Below are positions 7,150 to 15,182 of a stretch of DNA of 21,627 nt, one piece after another. Under the pieces are notes generated by a model. That model did not search any database and had not been told where the DNA came from. It was given only the letters and a program-made list of their open reading frames with translations. The stretch spans positions 1-21,627 of IMG/VR virus record IMGVR_UViG_3300049846_000719; one strand, 5' to 3'. The stretch is from a virus. Every line of letters begins with the position of its first letter. The stretch's first letter is position 1. The position numbers were made by a program, and so were the translations under genes.

Positions 7150-9372
7150 ATGGCGACTCCTCAATTATCTCCAGGCGTACTCGTCAGAGAAGTTGATTTA
7201 ACTGTAGGGAGAGCTGATAATGTTTTAGATAATATTGGAGCAATTGCGGGTCCTTTCTCGATTGGTCCAGTTGACGATCCAATTGACATCACCACAGAAC
7301 AAGAACTCATCAACGTATTCGGCAAACCACTCTCTACGGATGGTCAGTACGAGTATTGGATGAGTGCATCATCATTCCTTTCCTATGGTGGTGTTCTCAA
7401 GGTTGTAAGAACTGATGGCACCAGCTTAAATAACGCAAATTCTGGTGTAGGTTTTGCATACACAACCGCACTGAAAATCAAGAATTTTGATGATTATCAG
7501 GCAAACTACTCTGATGACCTCGCAGATTATGTATTTGCTGCAAAGAACCCAGGTTCTTGGGCAAACAATCTGAAAATCTGTATGATTGATGATAAAGCAG
7601 ATCAAACACTTGGAATTACTACCACGGACTTATCTTCTGCTGGTGCAATTATTGGATATGGTGTTACAACTCCTCTTGTAAACGCAGTTATTCCTGGTGT
7701 AGGATCGACCACAGGATTCAACGGATACATTAAGGGTATCATCACTGGTGTTTCCACTGCTTCAACAACTGGAACCAGTTCAATTGATGTTAAGATTCTC
7801 TCAAGAGTTTCTACAGCAGCAACTGATAATGGAACTGAGTATCCAATCAACTATGCTCAAGGAAACGCAAATGCTTCTTTCCTTGCATCTGATGCAATCA
7901 CCTTCTACAATAATGCAGGAATTTCAACAGGAAACGGTGCTGTTTCTGCAGTTACAACCGCAACAGACTGGTATGATTCACAAACTCTGAATCTGACAAA
8001 TACTACCATTTTCTGGAGTTCGATTGCACCTAAGCCTATCAGCAACGGATATGTTCTTGATAGACAGGGTAAGAACGATGCTCTGCACGTAGTTGTTGTT
8101 GATGACACTGGTTCAGTAACTGGTATTCAAGGCAACGTTTTAGAGAAGCATCTGAATCTTTCTAAAGCAAGTGATTCAGTTTCTGCAGTCAACGCACCTC
8201 AGAAAAATTTCTGGAAAGATTATCTGGCACTTTACTCTTCTTATGTTTATGTTGGAGACAATCCTTCAACTGGAAATGATTCCTATCACGGAACAACTCC
8301 ACTTGCAACTGGATTCTCTTCAGGATTTACCAAAGTAACCGAAGGTGCTGGTCAGTGGAACCAACTTGCTCAAGGAACTACTTATAGTGCTTTAGGTAAC
8401 GTAACCTATGCTTTAGGTGGTGGTGTTGACTATTCCGCATCAAACGGAATGACTGCAACTCTTGGCAATCTCTTCACATCATACAATCTTTTCTCCAACA
8501 AAGATGAAATTGCTGTTGATTATCTGATCATGGGTCCTGGAATGGGCAACAAGTTTGAGTCGCAAGCAAAGGCAAATCATCTTATTTCAATTGCAAACAA
8601 TAGAAAAGATTGTATTGCTGTTATCTCCCCACACAGAGCTGATCTGATTCAAGGAGATGGTGGTCCTATCACCAACACCGATACACAGACTGATAATGTA
8701 ATTCAGTTCTTCAGTTCACTTTCATCTTCATCCTATGCGATCTTTGATAGTGGATACAAGTACACTTATGACAGATTCAACAACAAGTTCCGTTACCTCC
8801 CATGTAACCCAGATGTTGCTGGTCTGTGTGTAAGAACTTCAATCTTTGCTTTCCCATGGTTCTCACCTGCAGGACAACAAAGAGGAATTCTGAATAATGC
8901 AATCAAACTTGCATATAATCCCAACAAGGCTCAGAGAGATCAACTGTATCCTCAGAGAGTTAATGCGATCGTGAATCAACCAGGAACTGGTATTCTTCTC
9001 TTTGGTGATAAGACTGCCCTTGGTTACGCATCTGCTTTTGATAGAATCAACGTTCGCAGACTGTTCCTCACAGTTGAGCAAGCACTTCAGAAGTCAGCAG
9101 AAGCACAACTCTTCGAACTGAACGATCAAATTACCAGAGCAAACTTCGTTAACATCGTTGAACCATATCTCCGTGACATTCAGGCAAAGAGAGGACTCTA
9201 TGGATTCCTCGTTATCTGTGATGAAACAAATAACACTCCTGATGTAATTGATAATAATGAGTTCAGAGCTGATATCTTCCTGAAACCAGCTAAGTCTATC
9301 AACTACGTCACACTTACCTTCGTTGCCACCAGAACTGGTGTAAGTTTCGAAGAAGTTGCTGGTAGAGTTTGA
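7150..9372 (+). CDS. gp18: Tail sheath protein gp18
   Basis: Contractile sheath subunit that wraps the tail tube and shortens on infection. The N-terminus (LSPGVLVREVDLTVGRADNV) and the C-terminal domain (residues about 500-740, including FPWFSPAGQQRG, RINVRRLFLTVEQAL and the end SFEEVAGRV) are typical of the T4-type sheath family. The length of 740 residues exceeds T4 gp18 (659). The middle, about residues 130-420, is rich in Thr, Ser and Gly and is probably the variable surface-exposed region. An AGGAG ribosome binding site at 7139-7143 lies six bases before the ATG, stronger than at most genes here, consistent with high expression. Confidence 0.95.
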   Translation: MATPQLSPGVLVREVDLTVGRADNVLDNIGAIAGPFSIGPVDDPIDITTEQELINVFGKPLSTDGQYEYWMSASSFLSYGGVLKVVRTDGTSLNNANSGVGFAYTTALKIKNFDDYQANYSDDLADYVFAAKNPGSWANNLKICMIDDKADQTLGITTTDLSSAGAIIGYGVTTPLVNAVIPGVGSTTGFNGYIKGIITGVSTASTTGTSSIDVKILSRVSTAATDNGTEYPINYAQGNANASFLASDAITFYNNAGISTGNGAVSAVTTATDWYDSQTLNLTNTTIFWSSIAPKPISNGYVLDRQGKNDALHVVVVDDTGSVTGIQGNVLEKHLNLSKASDSVSAVNAPQKNFWKDYLALYSSYVYVGDNPSTGNDSYHGTTPLATGFSSGFTKVTEGAGQWNQLAQGTTYSALGNVTYALGGGVDYSASNGMTATLGNLFTSYNLFSNKDEIAVDYLIMGPGMGNKFESQAKANHLISIANNRKDCIAVISPHRADLIQGDGGPITNTDTQTDNVIQFFSSLSSSSYAIFDSGYKYTYDRFNNKFRYLPCNPDVAGLCVRTSIFAFPWFSPAGQQRGILNNAIKLAYNPNKAQRDQLYPQRVNAIVNQPGTGILLFGDKTALGYASAFDRINVRRLFLTVEQALQKSAEAQLFELNDQITRANFVNIVEPYLRDIQAKRGLYGFLVICDETNNTPDVIDNNEFRADIFLKPAKSINYVTLTFVATRTGVSFEEVAGRV

Positions 9373-9380
9373 TTTTAGAT

Positions 9381-9388
9381 TATAAATC
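9381..9388 (+). promoter_or_regulatory. Late promoter variant and strong RBS before gp19
   Basis: TATAAATC differs from the T4 late consensus TATAAATA in the last base. It is followed by AAAGGAGGA at 9392-9400, the most complete Shine-Dalgarno sequence in the window, eight bases before the gp19 ATG at 9409. Both fit the high demand for tail tube protein. Confidence 0.5.
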
Positions 9389-9408
9389 ACTAAAGGAGGA
9401 ACCTAAAA

Positions 9409-10023
9409 ATGGCACAAATTCCAACAAGAGGCATTTCACAATTCAAATCAAAACTGATTGGTGGTGGTGCTCGTCCTAATCTTTTTGAGGTTGACGTTAC
9501 CTTTCCCGCAGGAGTAAGTCTTGGAGTTCAGGGTGATGGCACTGGGCAGTTCGACAAAGAGAACTTCCGTTTTCTTTGCAAGGCAGCTGCCCTGCCAGCA
9601 TCAAACGTTGCTCCAATCGAAGTTCCTTTCAGAGGTCGCACTCTGAAAGTTGCTGGAGACAGAACATTTGATGTTTGGACCGTAACCATCATTAACGATG
9701 AAAACTTCTCACACAGAAGAGCATTTGAAGCATGGATGCAAAACGTTGCTCAGTACGGAGATCACTCTGGTCTTGTGAACCCAACGGATTACATGGGTAA
9801 TGCTATTGTTTACCAACTTGGTAGAAGTGCATCAAATACTCAGGGTAACAACACAACTGGGGACAACGCAAACATTCTGGCACAATATCGTTTCATCGAT
9901 ATTTTCCCAACTGCTGTTTCTCAGATTGATCTTTCATACGACACTTCAGACACAATTGAAGAGTTTACTGTTGATTTCCAAGTTCAATACTACTTCCCAG
10001 AAGCACCTGGAACTGGAGCATAA
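9409..10023 (+). CDS. gp19: Tail tube protein gp19
   Basis: Forms the inner tube through which DNA passes. The 204-residue sequence shows the tail-tube pattern: an N-terminal RPNLFEVDVTFP strand, a CKAAALPASNVAPIEVPFRG loop (residues 57-76), TVTIINDENFSHRRAFEAWM (90-109), and a C-terminal beta segment TVDFQVQYYFPE. T4 gp19 is 163 residues; the extra length is in loops, including around 32-46 and 138-152. It follows gp18 as in T4, and its stop codon overlaps the late promoter element of gp20. Confidence 0.93.
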   Translation: MAQIPTRGISQFKSKLIGGGARPNLFEVDVTFPAGVSLGVQGDGTGQFDKENFRFLCKAAALPASNVAPIEVPFRGRTLKVAGDRTFDVWTVTIINDENFSHRRAFEAWMQNVAQYGDHSGLVNPTDYMGNAIVYQLGRSASNTQGNNTTGDNANILAQYRFIDIFPTAVSQIDLSYDTSDTIEEFTVDFQVQYYFPEAPGTGA

Positions 10024-10029
10024 TAAATA
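10023..10029 (+). promoter_or_regulatory. Late promoter element before gp20
   Basis: ATAAATA, in the longer TAATAAATA whose first three bases are the gp19 stop codon. The spacing to the gp20 ATG is 27 bases. Confidence 0.6.
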
Positions 10030-10056
10030 GATCATACGTAGATAAGAACTTTAATA

Positions 10057-11733
10057 ATGGCAAAGTTATTTGGATTCTCTATTGAGGATACTGAACCACT
10101 TTCTCCGAATGCAGTCTCCCCCGTCCCACCTAATAATGAGGACGGGGTTGACCACTATCTGAGTAGTGGTTTTTTTGGTTCATATGTTGATATTGAAGGT
10201 ATCTATAGAACTGAGTTTGATCTGATTAAAAGATATCGTGAAATGGCACTTCACCCAGAATGTGATAGTGCTATTGAAGATATCGTAAATGAAGCAATTG
10301 TATCAGACACGAATGATAGTCCTGTTCAGATTGACTTAGATAATCTGAATGCAAGTGACGGTATCAAGAAAAAAATTAGAGATGAATTTAAGTATATCTT
10401 AGAACTCTTAGATTTCGATAAGAAGGCGCACGAAATCTATAGAAACTGGTACGTAGATGGAAGAATCTACTATCATAAAATTATTGATCTCAAAAATCCT
10501 CATGAGGGCATTCAAGAGTTGAGATATATTGACGCTATGAAAATGCGTTATGTAAGACAAGACAAGAAAAAAAAGAAAGATCAATATAGACTCGGAAATT
10601 CTAATACAGATAATCCGATGGATTATGAGTTTCCTGAAATTGAAGAGTACTTTATTTACAGTCCAAAAACTGCTTATCCTACTTTAAACCCAACTTCAAC
10701 AAGTCAATCCAACGGCATCAAAATGTCAAAGGATTCAATCACTTATTGCACATCAGGTCTTGTAGATAGAAATAAGGGATCAACTCTTTCATATCTCCAC
10801 AAAGCAATTAAGTCTCTCAATCAACTTCGTATGATTGAGGACTCACTGGTTATCTACCGTTTGTCTCGTGCTCCAGAAAGAAGAATCTTCTACATCGATG
10901 TAGGTAATCTTCCTAAAGTAAAGGCAGAGCAATATCTCCGTGATGTTATGATGCGTTATCGTAACAAGTTAGTATATGATGCTAACACTGGAGAAATTCG
11001 TGATGATAAAAAGTATATGAGTATGCTTGAGGACTTCTGGCTTCCTCGTCGTGAAGGTGGTAGAGGAACTGAAATCTCTACTCTTCCTGGTGGTCAGAAT
11101 CTTGGAGAAATTACTGATATTAAGTATTTCCAAGAAAAACTCTATCGTTCTTTGAATGTTCCATCATCAAGAGTTGGTGGGCAGGAAGGATTCAATCTTG
11201 GACGTTCATCAGAAATCTTAAGAGATGAACTTAAGTTCAGTAAATTCGTTGGTCGTTTGAGAAAGAGATTCTCAAATATGTTTAGTGATATGCTGAAGAC
11301 TCAATTGATTCTTAAGAATATTATCACTCCAGAAGACTGGGAGGTTATGAATGAGCATATTCAATATGACTTCCTCTATGACAATCACTTCTCAGAACTC
11401 AAAGATGCTGAGTTACTGAATGAAAGACTTTCGTTAGCAGCAACTGCGGCACCTTATGTTGGTAAGTATTATTCTCAAGATTATGTAAGACGCAAGATTC
11501 TGCGTCAAACTGATCAGGAAATTGTTGAACAAGATGCAATCATCAAGAAAGAGATTGAAGATGGTGTAATTCCTGATCCATCTCAAATGCAAATTGATCC
11601 TATGACAGGACAACCTATTCCTATGCCTATGGTTGGTGATGCTGCTGGTATGAATCTTGGACAACCAGTTATGGAACCAGACTTAGAACCCCAAGCAAAA
11701 GCAGTTGAAGTTCCTAAAGGTGGGGAAATTTAA
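10057..11733 (+). CDS. gp20: Portal vertex protein gp20
   Basis: A dodecameric portal at one capsid vertex, the initiator of head assembly, the docking site of the terminase and the exit for DNA. The 558-residue product has the conserved T4-type portal sequence, for example YRTEFDLIKRYREMALHPEC near residues 50-69, followed by SAIEDIVNEAIV, then RAPERRIFYIDVGNLPK and GGQEGFNLGRSSEILRDE. T4 gp20 is 524 residues. The C-terminal 50 residues are rich in Met, Pro and Gln and poorly structured. The ribosome binding site is weak, in contrast to gp18 and gp19, which fits the need for only 12 copies per virion. The 5' coding part carries two strong hairpins, listed separately. Confidence 0.96.
   Translation: MAKLFGFSIEDTEPLSPNAVSPVPPNNEDGVDHYLSSGFFGSYVDIEGIYRTEFDLIKRYREMALHPECDSAIEDIVNEAIVSDTNDSPVQIDLDNLNASDGIKKKIRDEFKYILELLDFDKKAHEIYRNWYVDGRIYYHKIIDLKNPHEGIQELRYIDAMKMRYVRQDKKKKKDQYRLGNSNTDNPMDYEFPEIEEYFIYSPKTAYPTLNPTSTSQSNGIKMSKDSITYCTSGLVDRNKGSTLSYLHKAIKSLNQLRMIEDSLVIYRLSRAPERRIFYIDVGNLPKVKAEQYLRDVMMRYRNKLVYDANTGEIRDDKKYMSMLEDFWLPRREGGRGTEISTLPGGQNLGEITDIKYFQEKLYRSLNVPSSRVGGQEGFNLGRSSEILRDELKFSKFVGRLRKRFSNMFSDMLKTQLILKNIITPEDWEVMNEHIQYDFLYDNHFSELKDAELLNERLSLAATAAPYVGKYYSQDYVRRKILRQTDQEIVEQDAIIKKEIEDGVIPDPSQMQIDPMTGQPIPMPMVGDAAGMNLGQPVMEPDLEPQAKAVEVPKGGEI
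10119..10147 (+). other. Perfect GC-rich hairpin inside gp20
   Basis: CCCCGTCC at 10119-10126 is the exact reverse complement of GGACGGGG at 10140-10147, giving an 8-bp stem with a 13-base loop in an otherwise AT-rich genome. It lies at about codons 21-31 of gp20 and is followed after three bases by a second hairpin. Confidence 0.7.
10151..10176 (+). terminator. Terminator-like hairpin inside gp20
   Basis: ACCACTA (10151-10157) pairs perfectly with TAGTGGT (10164-10170) across a six-base loop, and the stem runs directly into seven T residues (10170-10176). This is the shape of an intrinsic terminator, but it lies in codons 32-40 of the portal gene, so it would act as an attenuator if active. 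The T-tract encodes two phenylalanines, so coding constraint is an alternative explanation. Confidence 0.4.
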
Positions 11734-11739
11734 TAAATA
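11733..11739 (+). promoter_or_regulatory. Late promoter element before the gp67-like gene
   Basis: ATAAATA, in TAATAAATA overlapping the gp20 stop codon, 24 bases before the ATG at 11764. A second near match, TATAAATT at 11748-11755, lies only eight bases before the ATG. Confidence 0.55.
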
Positions 11740-11763
11740 ACAACGATTATAAATTTGAAAACT

Positions 11764-11940
11764 ATGGATGAATTAATGGATATGATTGTTACTGATGAGA
11801 GTCCTTCTCAAATCAGTGACAAAATTAAAGACCTTCTTTTTGCTAAGGCATCGGAAAGAGTTGATTCTTTCAAACCTGAAGTTGCAAATTCACTCTTCGG
11901 AGAAGATGAAACTGAGGAAGAATACGAAGAGGAAGAGTGA
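11764..11940 (+). CDS. gp67: Prohead core protein, gp67-like
   Basis: A 58-residue protein with an amphipathic helical first half (MDELMDMIV, then ISDKIKDLLFAKASERVDSF) and a strongly acidic C-terminal tail of Glu and Asp residues. T4 gp67 has the same build (80 residues, helical head and acidic tail) and the same place directly after gp20. In T4 it is an internal core component needed for correct prohead shape and is cut into small peptides by gp21. ATG 11764 is chosen over an upstream TTG at 11755. The assignment rests on position and composition; sequence similarity is weak over so short a protein. Confidence 0.7.
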   Translation: MDELMDMIVTDESPSQISDKIKDLLFAKASERVDSFKPEVANSLFGEDETEEEYEEEE

Positions 11941-11943
11941 TAA

Positions 11944-12642
11944 ATGTCAGATGATCTATCTTCTTTCTTTAAGATAATATCTGAGGGTAAAAAGAAACAA
12001 GAGGATGAATTCAATTCTCTTCTTGGAGAGGATTTTTTTGGTGAAAATTTTTTAGAGAATCTATTTGAGTCCGCTAAACCTAAACCAAAAAAGGAAAAAC
12101 CAGAATCTTCGGAGGAAGAAGAGGAAGAAGATAGTGATGACGATGACGATATAGAAGAGTCTACTGATTTAAATTATGTAGATCAATACTTAGAATTCAT
12201 CAAAAAAACAGAGAAACCAAAAGAAGTTTCCGAATCCCTAGTAAATCCATCATCTAAAGAAATACAAGAACTAAAAAATCTTGTATGGCAATTAATGCGG
12301 GATGTTCATGCTCATGGTGGTGGGGGAGAAGTAAATCTGGCATACATGGATGTGCCGATTACTTCAGTAACTTCATCATCATATTCAATAACTCTGAACG
12401 ATTATTATATCGGAGTTAACTATGCTGGAGCAGTTTCCTTAACTCTTCCATCAGCAGATAGAGAGGGTAAAAAGTTTGTAGTAAAAGATGAACTTGGAGA
12501 AGCATCTAAGGGCACAAACAGACATATCACAATTCTACCAACAGGATCTGATTTGATTGACGGTAGAGATAAAGCAATTCTTGCTTATGATTATGGAAGT
12601 TTAACATTTATTTGGAAAGATAATTCCTGGAGGGTAGTCTAA
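11944..12642 (+). CDS. Putative virion protein: acidic arm plus beta domain
   Basis: A 232-residue protein in two parts. Residues 1-75 are helical and then highly charged, with a lysine/proline stretch followed by a Glu/Asp run (49-65). Similar arms occur on other cyanophage structural proteins. After a linker containing AHGGGGEV, residues 125-232 form a beta-rich domain with YYIGVNYAG, VSLTLPSADREGKKFVVKDE and a terminal WKDNSWRVV, a module seen in phage fibre and surface proteins. It starts three bases after the gp67-like stop, behind AGGAAGAG, and its stop shares a base with the next start. T4 has gp68 here, but I see no similarity to it. A head-associated role is inferred from context. 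Confidence 0.7.
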   Translation: MSDDLSSFFKIISEGKKKQEDEFNSLLGEDFFGENFLENLFESAKPKPKKEKPESSEEEEEEDSDDDDDIEESTDLNYVDQYLEFIKKTEKPKEVSESLVNPSSKEIQELKNLVWQLMRDVHAHGGGGEVNLAYMDVPITSVTSSSYSITLNDYYIGVNYAGAVSLTLPSADREGKKFVVKDELGEASKGTNRHITILPTGSDLIDGRDKAILAYDYGSLTFIWKDNSWRVV

Positions 12643-13901
12643 TGTCTCATTTATATGATCCGTTTAAACCAGAAATCGATGCTTTTGGTAGATTAAGAAC
12701 ATCGGATCCTTTTACTCTTGGTGACTATAAACACCTGTACTCTATCGATCCGGACTTTGTAGATGTTACATCTGGAGTAGGAGCAACTGTTAATTTCGAA
12801 AGAAATCAAGCAGCAGCAGTTCTTAGTTCTGGAATCAGTACTAATGGATTTTGTATTCATCAAACAAAGAGATATCATCACTACATGCCAGGTAAATCTC
12901 AACTGGTTTACTCAACATTTAATTTTGGAACAGCACAGCAGAATGTTACCAAAAGAACTGGTTATTTTGATGATAATGACGGAATTTTCTTCGAGCAAGC
13001 ACCAGATGGAACTCTAAGTTTTGTAATTAGATCCTATGTTACTGCAGGTATTGGAACAACAGAAAGAAGAATTCCTCAATCTCAGTGGAATAAGGATAAA
13101 CTTGATGGAAATGGAGTGTCTGGATTTAATTTAGACATTACAAAAACTCAATTATTTTTTACTGATTTTGAGTGGTTGGGAGTTGGTAGAGTTCGTTGTG
13201 GATTTAGTTTAGATGGTCTCAATATTGTAGCACACGAGTTTTACAATTCTAATGCGATCCCAACGGTCTATATGTCTAATCCAAATCTTCCAGTAAGATG
13301 TGAAGTTAGAAACAGTGGGACTCAAGTTGGAGCAGGCGGATCGTTTATTCAAATTTGTTCTACTGTTATGAGTGAAGGTGGATATACAGAAGTAGGAAGA
13401 GAATTTTCACACACAACTCCACTTAGAGTAGTTGGGGTTGGGACAACTGTTCCAATCATAGCAATACGATTGAAAAATTCCTTTAAAGGATATTCGAACA
13501 GAGCAACTATAAAACTTGAAGATATTACAGTATTCAGTAGTGGATCAAATGCAAAATATGAGGTTGTAAAACTAAGAAGCTCTGTCGGAATTAATACAAC
13601 AGGAACTTGGGTGTCCGAAAATACAGAATCAGTTGCAGAATATAATCAAACTGCTACTGGAATAAGCACCGATGTTTATTTTGAAGATTTTATGGGAGGT
13701 TATGCTGCTGGAGATAGTCAGAACATAACTAAACCATCAGCAACCACAGCACAAGCTCAATCTGGACCAACTTCAAAGAAAAACTTTTTATCACAAAACT
13801 TTTATTCTAATGATTCTGAAATTTTCTCTGTAAGAGTCACTAATGTTGGAAATGATCCTGCTAATGTTGGAGTTTCTATAAGGTGGAGAGAAATATATTA
13901 A
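12642..13901 (+). CDS. Conserved phage structural protein, unknown role
   Basis: A 419-residue protein beginning with an N-terminal signature of the type DAFGRLRTSDPFTLGDYKH (residues 14-32), which I recall from virion-associated proteins of many marine phages. The rest is beta-rich with regular Gly, Thr and aromatic residues (YHHYMPGKSQLVYSTF, FSLDGLNIVAHEF) and no enzyme motif that I recognise. The start ATG shares one base with the preceding stop (TAATG), so it is translated together with the 232-residue protein. Its position among head genes suggests a capsid-surface or vertex protein, but a tail or fibre component is also possible. Confidence 0.7.
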   Translation: MSHLYDPFKPEIDAFGRLRTSDPFTLGDYKHLYSIDPDFVDVTSGVGATVNFERNQAAAVLSSGISTNGFCIHQTKRYHHYMPGKSQLVYSTFNFGTAQQNVTKRTGYFDDNDGIFFEQAPDGTLSFVIRSYVTAGIGTTERRIPQSQWNKDKLDGNGVSGFNLDITKTQLFFTDFEWLGVGRVRCGFSLDGLNIVAHEFYNSNAIPTVYMSNPNLPVRCEVRNSGTQVGAGGSFIQICSTVMSEGGYTEVGREFSHTTPLRVVGVGTTVPIIAIRLKNSFKGYSNRATIKLEDITVFSSGSNAKYEVVKLRSSVGINTTGTWVSENTESVAEYNQTATGISTDVYFEDFMGGYAAGDSQNITKPSATTAQAQSGPTSKKNFLSQNFYSNDSEIFSVRVTNVGNDPANVGVSIRWREIY

Positions 13902-13907
13902 TAAATA
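13901..13907 (+). promoter_or_regulatory. Late promoter element before the 183-residue gene
   Basis: ATAAATA, in TAATAAATA overlapping the upstream stop codon, 23 bases before the ATG at 13931. Confidence 0.6.
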
Positions 13908-13930
13908 ACTAAAAGTGTACTATAAAAATA

Positions 13931-14482
13931 ATGGCTCATAGACCAGTTGGATCTGGAGTTTCTTTTACCACATCCACAACTTCATCAAAATCATCGGCAA
14001 TTTCTGGAAGAAGTAATGCTCTTCGTGTAGTGGCAACTGGTGCAAATGCTTTCGTTGCTATTGGAACAGAACCAACTGCAACAACAGGTGACTATTGTGT
14101 TCCAGCAGGAACTTCTGCAACACTCGCAATTGACAACGGATCTGCAAGAATCGTTGGAGTCACAACTGGTACTACTACATATGTAACTTTCCCCGAAGGA
14201 CAAGCATCTCCTTTTGGTATTGGTGATTATGTGACTTTAACTGTTTCCAACCAAACATATTATAATTTCACTCATGCCCCCGTAATTCAAGTTTTCAATA
14301 CCTCAAATTACGAAGGTTATTTTTCAACCAGAATTGGTATCGCAACAGACACATCTGGAATTGCTACCGCATTCTCAGATCCCGATGCTGTTTTAAGAAA
14401 CTCATTCAAAGTTGCCGCAATTACTGATAGTGGCAGTGGAGTTCTCTACACACAACAAGTACAAATTAGCGGACAAGCCTAA
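13931..14482 (+). CDS. Small beta-rich virion protein, possible head decoration
   Basis: A 183-residue protein rich in Thr, Ser, Ala and Gly and low in charged residues. It has an N-terminal SerThr-rich stretch (TTSTTSSKSSAISGRSNAL), a beta segment ALRVVATGANAFVAIGTEP (residues 30-48), and a second half with APVIQVFNTSNYEGYFSTRIG (115-135). The composition is typical of an extracellular or capsid-surface structural protein. It has its own late promoter element and sits directly before the protease gp21, one base from its start. I cannot assign a T4 counterpart. Head decoration is a guess from context; a minor tail role is not excluded. Confidence 0.65.
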   Translation: MAHRPVGSGVSFTTSTTSSKSSAISGRSNALRVVATGANAFVAIGTEPTATTGDYCVPAGTSATLAIDNGSARIVGVTTGTTTYVTFPEGQASPFGIGDYVTLTVSNQTYYNFTHAPVIQVFNTSNYEGYFSTRIGIATDTSGIATAFSDPDAVLRNSFKVAAITDSGSGVLYTQQVQISGQA

Positions 14483-14483
14483 A

Positions 14484-15134
14484 ATGAAACTCATCAGAGA
14501 AGAAATCGAACAAGTAGAATTTATCGTTGAAAACAAGAACGGTAAAAAATCACTCTTTATCGAAGGTGTATTCCTTCAGGGTAATATCAGAAACCGTAAT
14601 GGTCGTATGTACCCTATGGAAACTCTTCGTCGTGAAGTTGCTCGTTATAATGAAAACCACGTTCTTCAAGGAAGAGCTCTCGGTGAACTCGGACATCCAG
14701 ATGGTCCTACAGTAAATCTGGATAGAGTTTCTCATAAGATTGTTTCTCTCAGAGAGAGTGGATCTAATTTTATCGGAAAGGCAAAGATTCTTTCTACCCC
14801 CATGGGTAAGATTGCAGAATCTCTGATTTCTGAAGGAGTAAAACTCGGAGTTTCTTCTCGTGGTATTGGTTCACTCAAGTTAACTCGTGAGGGAGTCAAT
14901 ATCGTTGGTGATGATTTCATGCTCGCTACTGCTGCTGACATCGTAGCAGATCCTTCTGCTCCCGATGCTTTTGTTGAAGGAATTATGGAAGGTAAAGAGT
15001 GGGTATGGGACGGTGGCATTCTGCGTGAAAAGTATGCACATAAAACCTACAAGACTATTAATACTCTTGTAGATCAAAAAAGATTAGAAGAGAACAAGTT
15101 GAATCTTTTCAACGATTTTCTCGCAAATCTTTAA
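14484..15134 (+). CDS. gp21: Prohead maturation protease gp21
   Basis: Serine protease that digests the scaffold core and trims the capsid protein during head maturation. The 216-residue product (T4: 212) contains IEGVFLQGNIRNRNGRMYP (residues 26-44), the catalytic-histidine motif ALGELGHP (H71), the catalytic-serine motif GVSSRGIGS (S124/S125) and DPSAPDAFV (156-164), all characteristic of the T4 gp21 family. The start ATG lies one base after the previous stop. The frame stays open upstream to 14412, but that overlaps the 183-residue gene, and MKLIREE is the better start. It precedes its substrate gp22. Confidence 0.95.
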   Translation: MKLIREEIEQVEFIVENKNGKKSLFIEGVFLQGNIRNRNGRMYPMETLRREVARYNENHVLQGRALGELGHPDGPTVNLDRVSHKIVSLRESGSNFIGKAKILSTPMGKIAESLISEGVKLGVSSRGIGSLKLTREGVNIVGDDFMLATAADIVADPSAPDAFVEGIMEGKEWVWDGGILREKYAHKTYKTINTLVDQKRLEENKLNLFNDFLANL

Positions 15135-15136
15135 AT

Positions 15137-15148
15137 TATAAATAAATA
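15137..15148 (+). promoter_or_regulatory. Double late promoter before gp22
   Basis: TATAAATA at 15137-15144 is a perfect T4 late consensus, the only exact eight-base match noted in the window. A second ATAAATA (15142-15148) overlaps it. It lies about 35 bases before the gp22 ATG, followed by GGAGA (15172-15176) as ribosome binding site. It probably drives both gp22 and gp23. Confidence 0.8.
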
Positions 15149-15182
15149 TAGTTTATAACTAAAGGTTAAACGGAGAGTTCAA

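Noticed and set aside
9800-10030. Open frame in another frame over the end of gp19
   Set aside because: It overlaps the conserved C-terminal part of gp19 and has no recognisable sequence.
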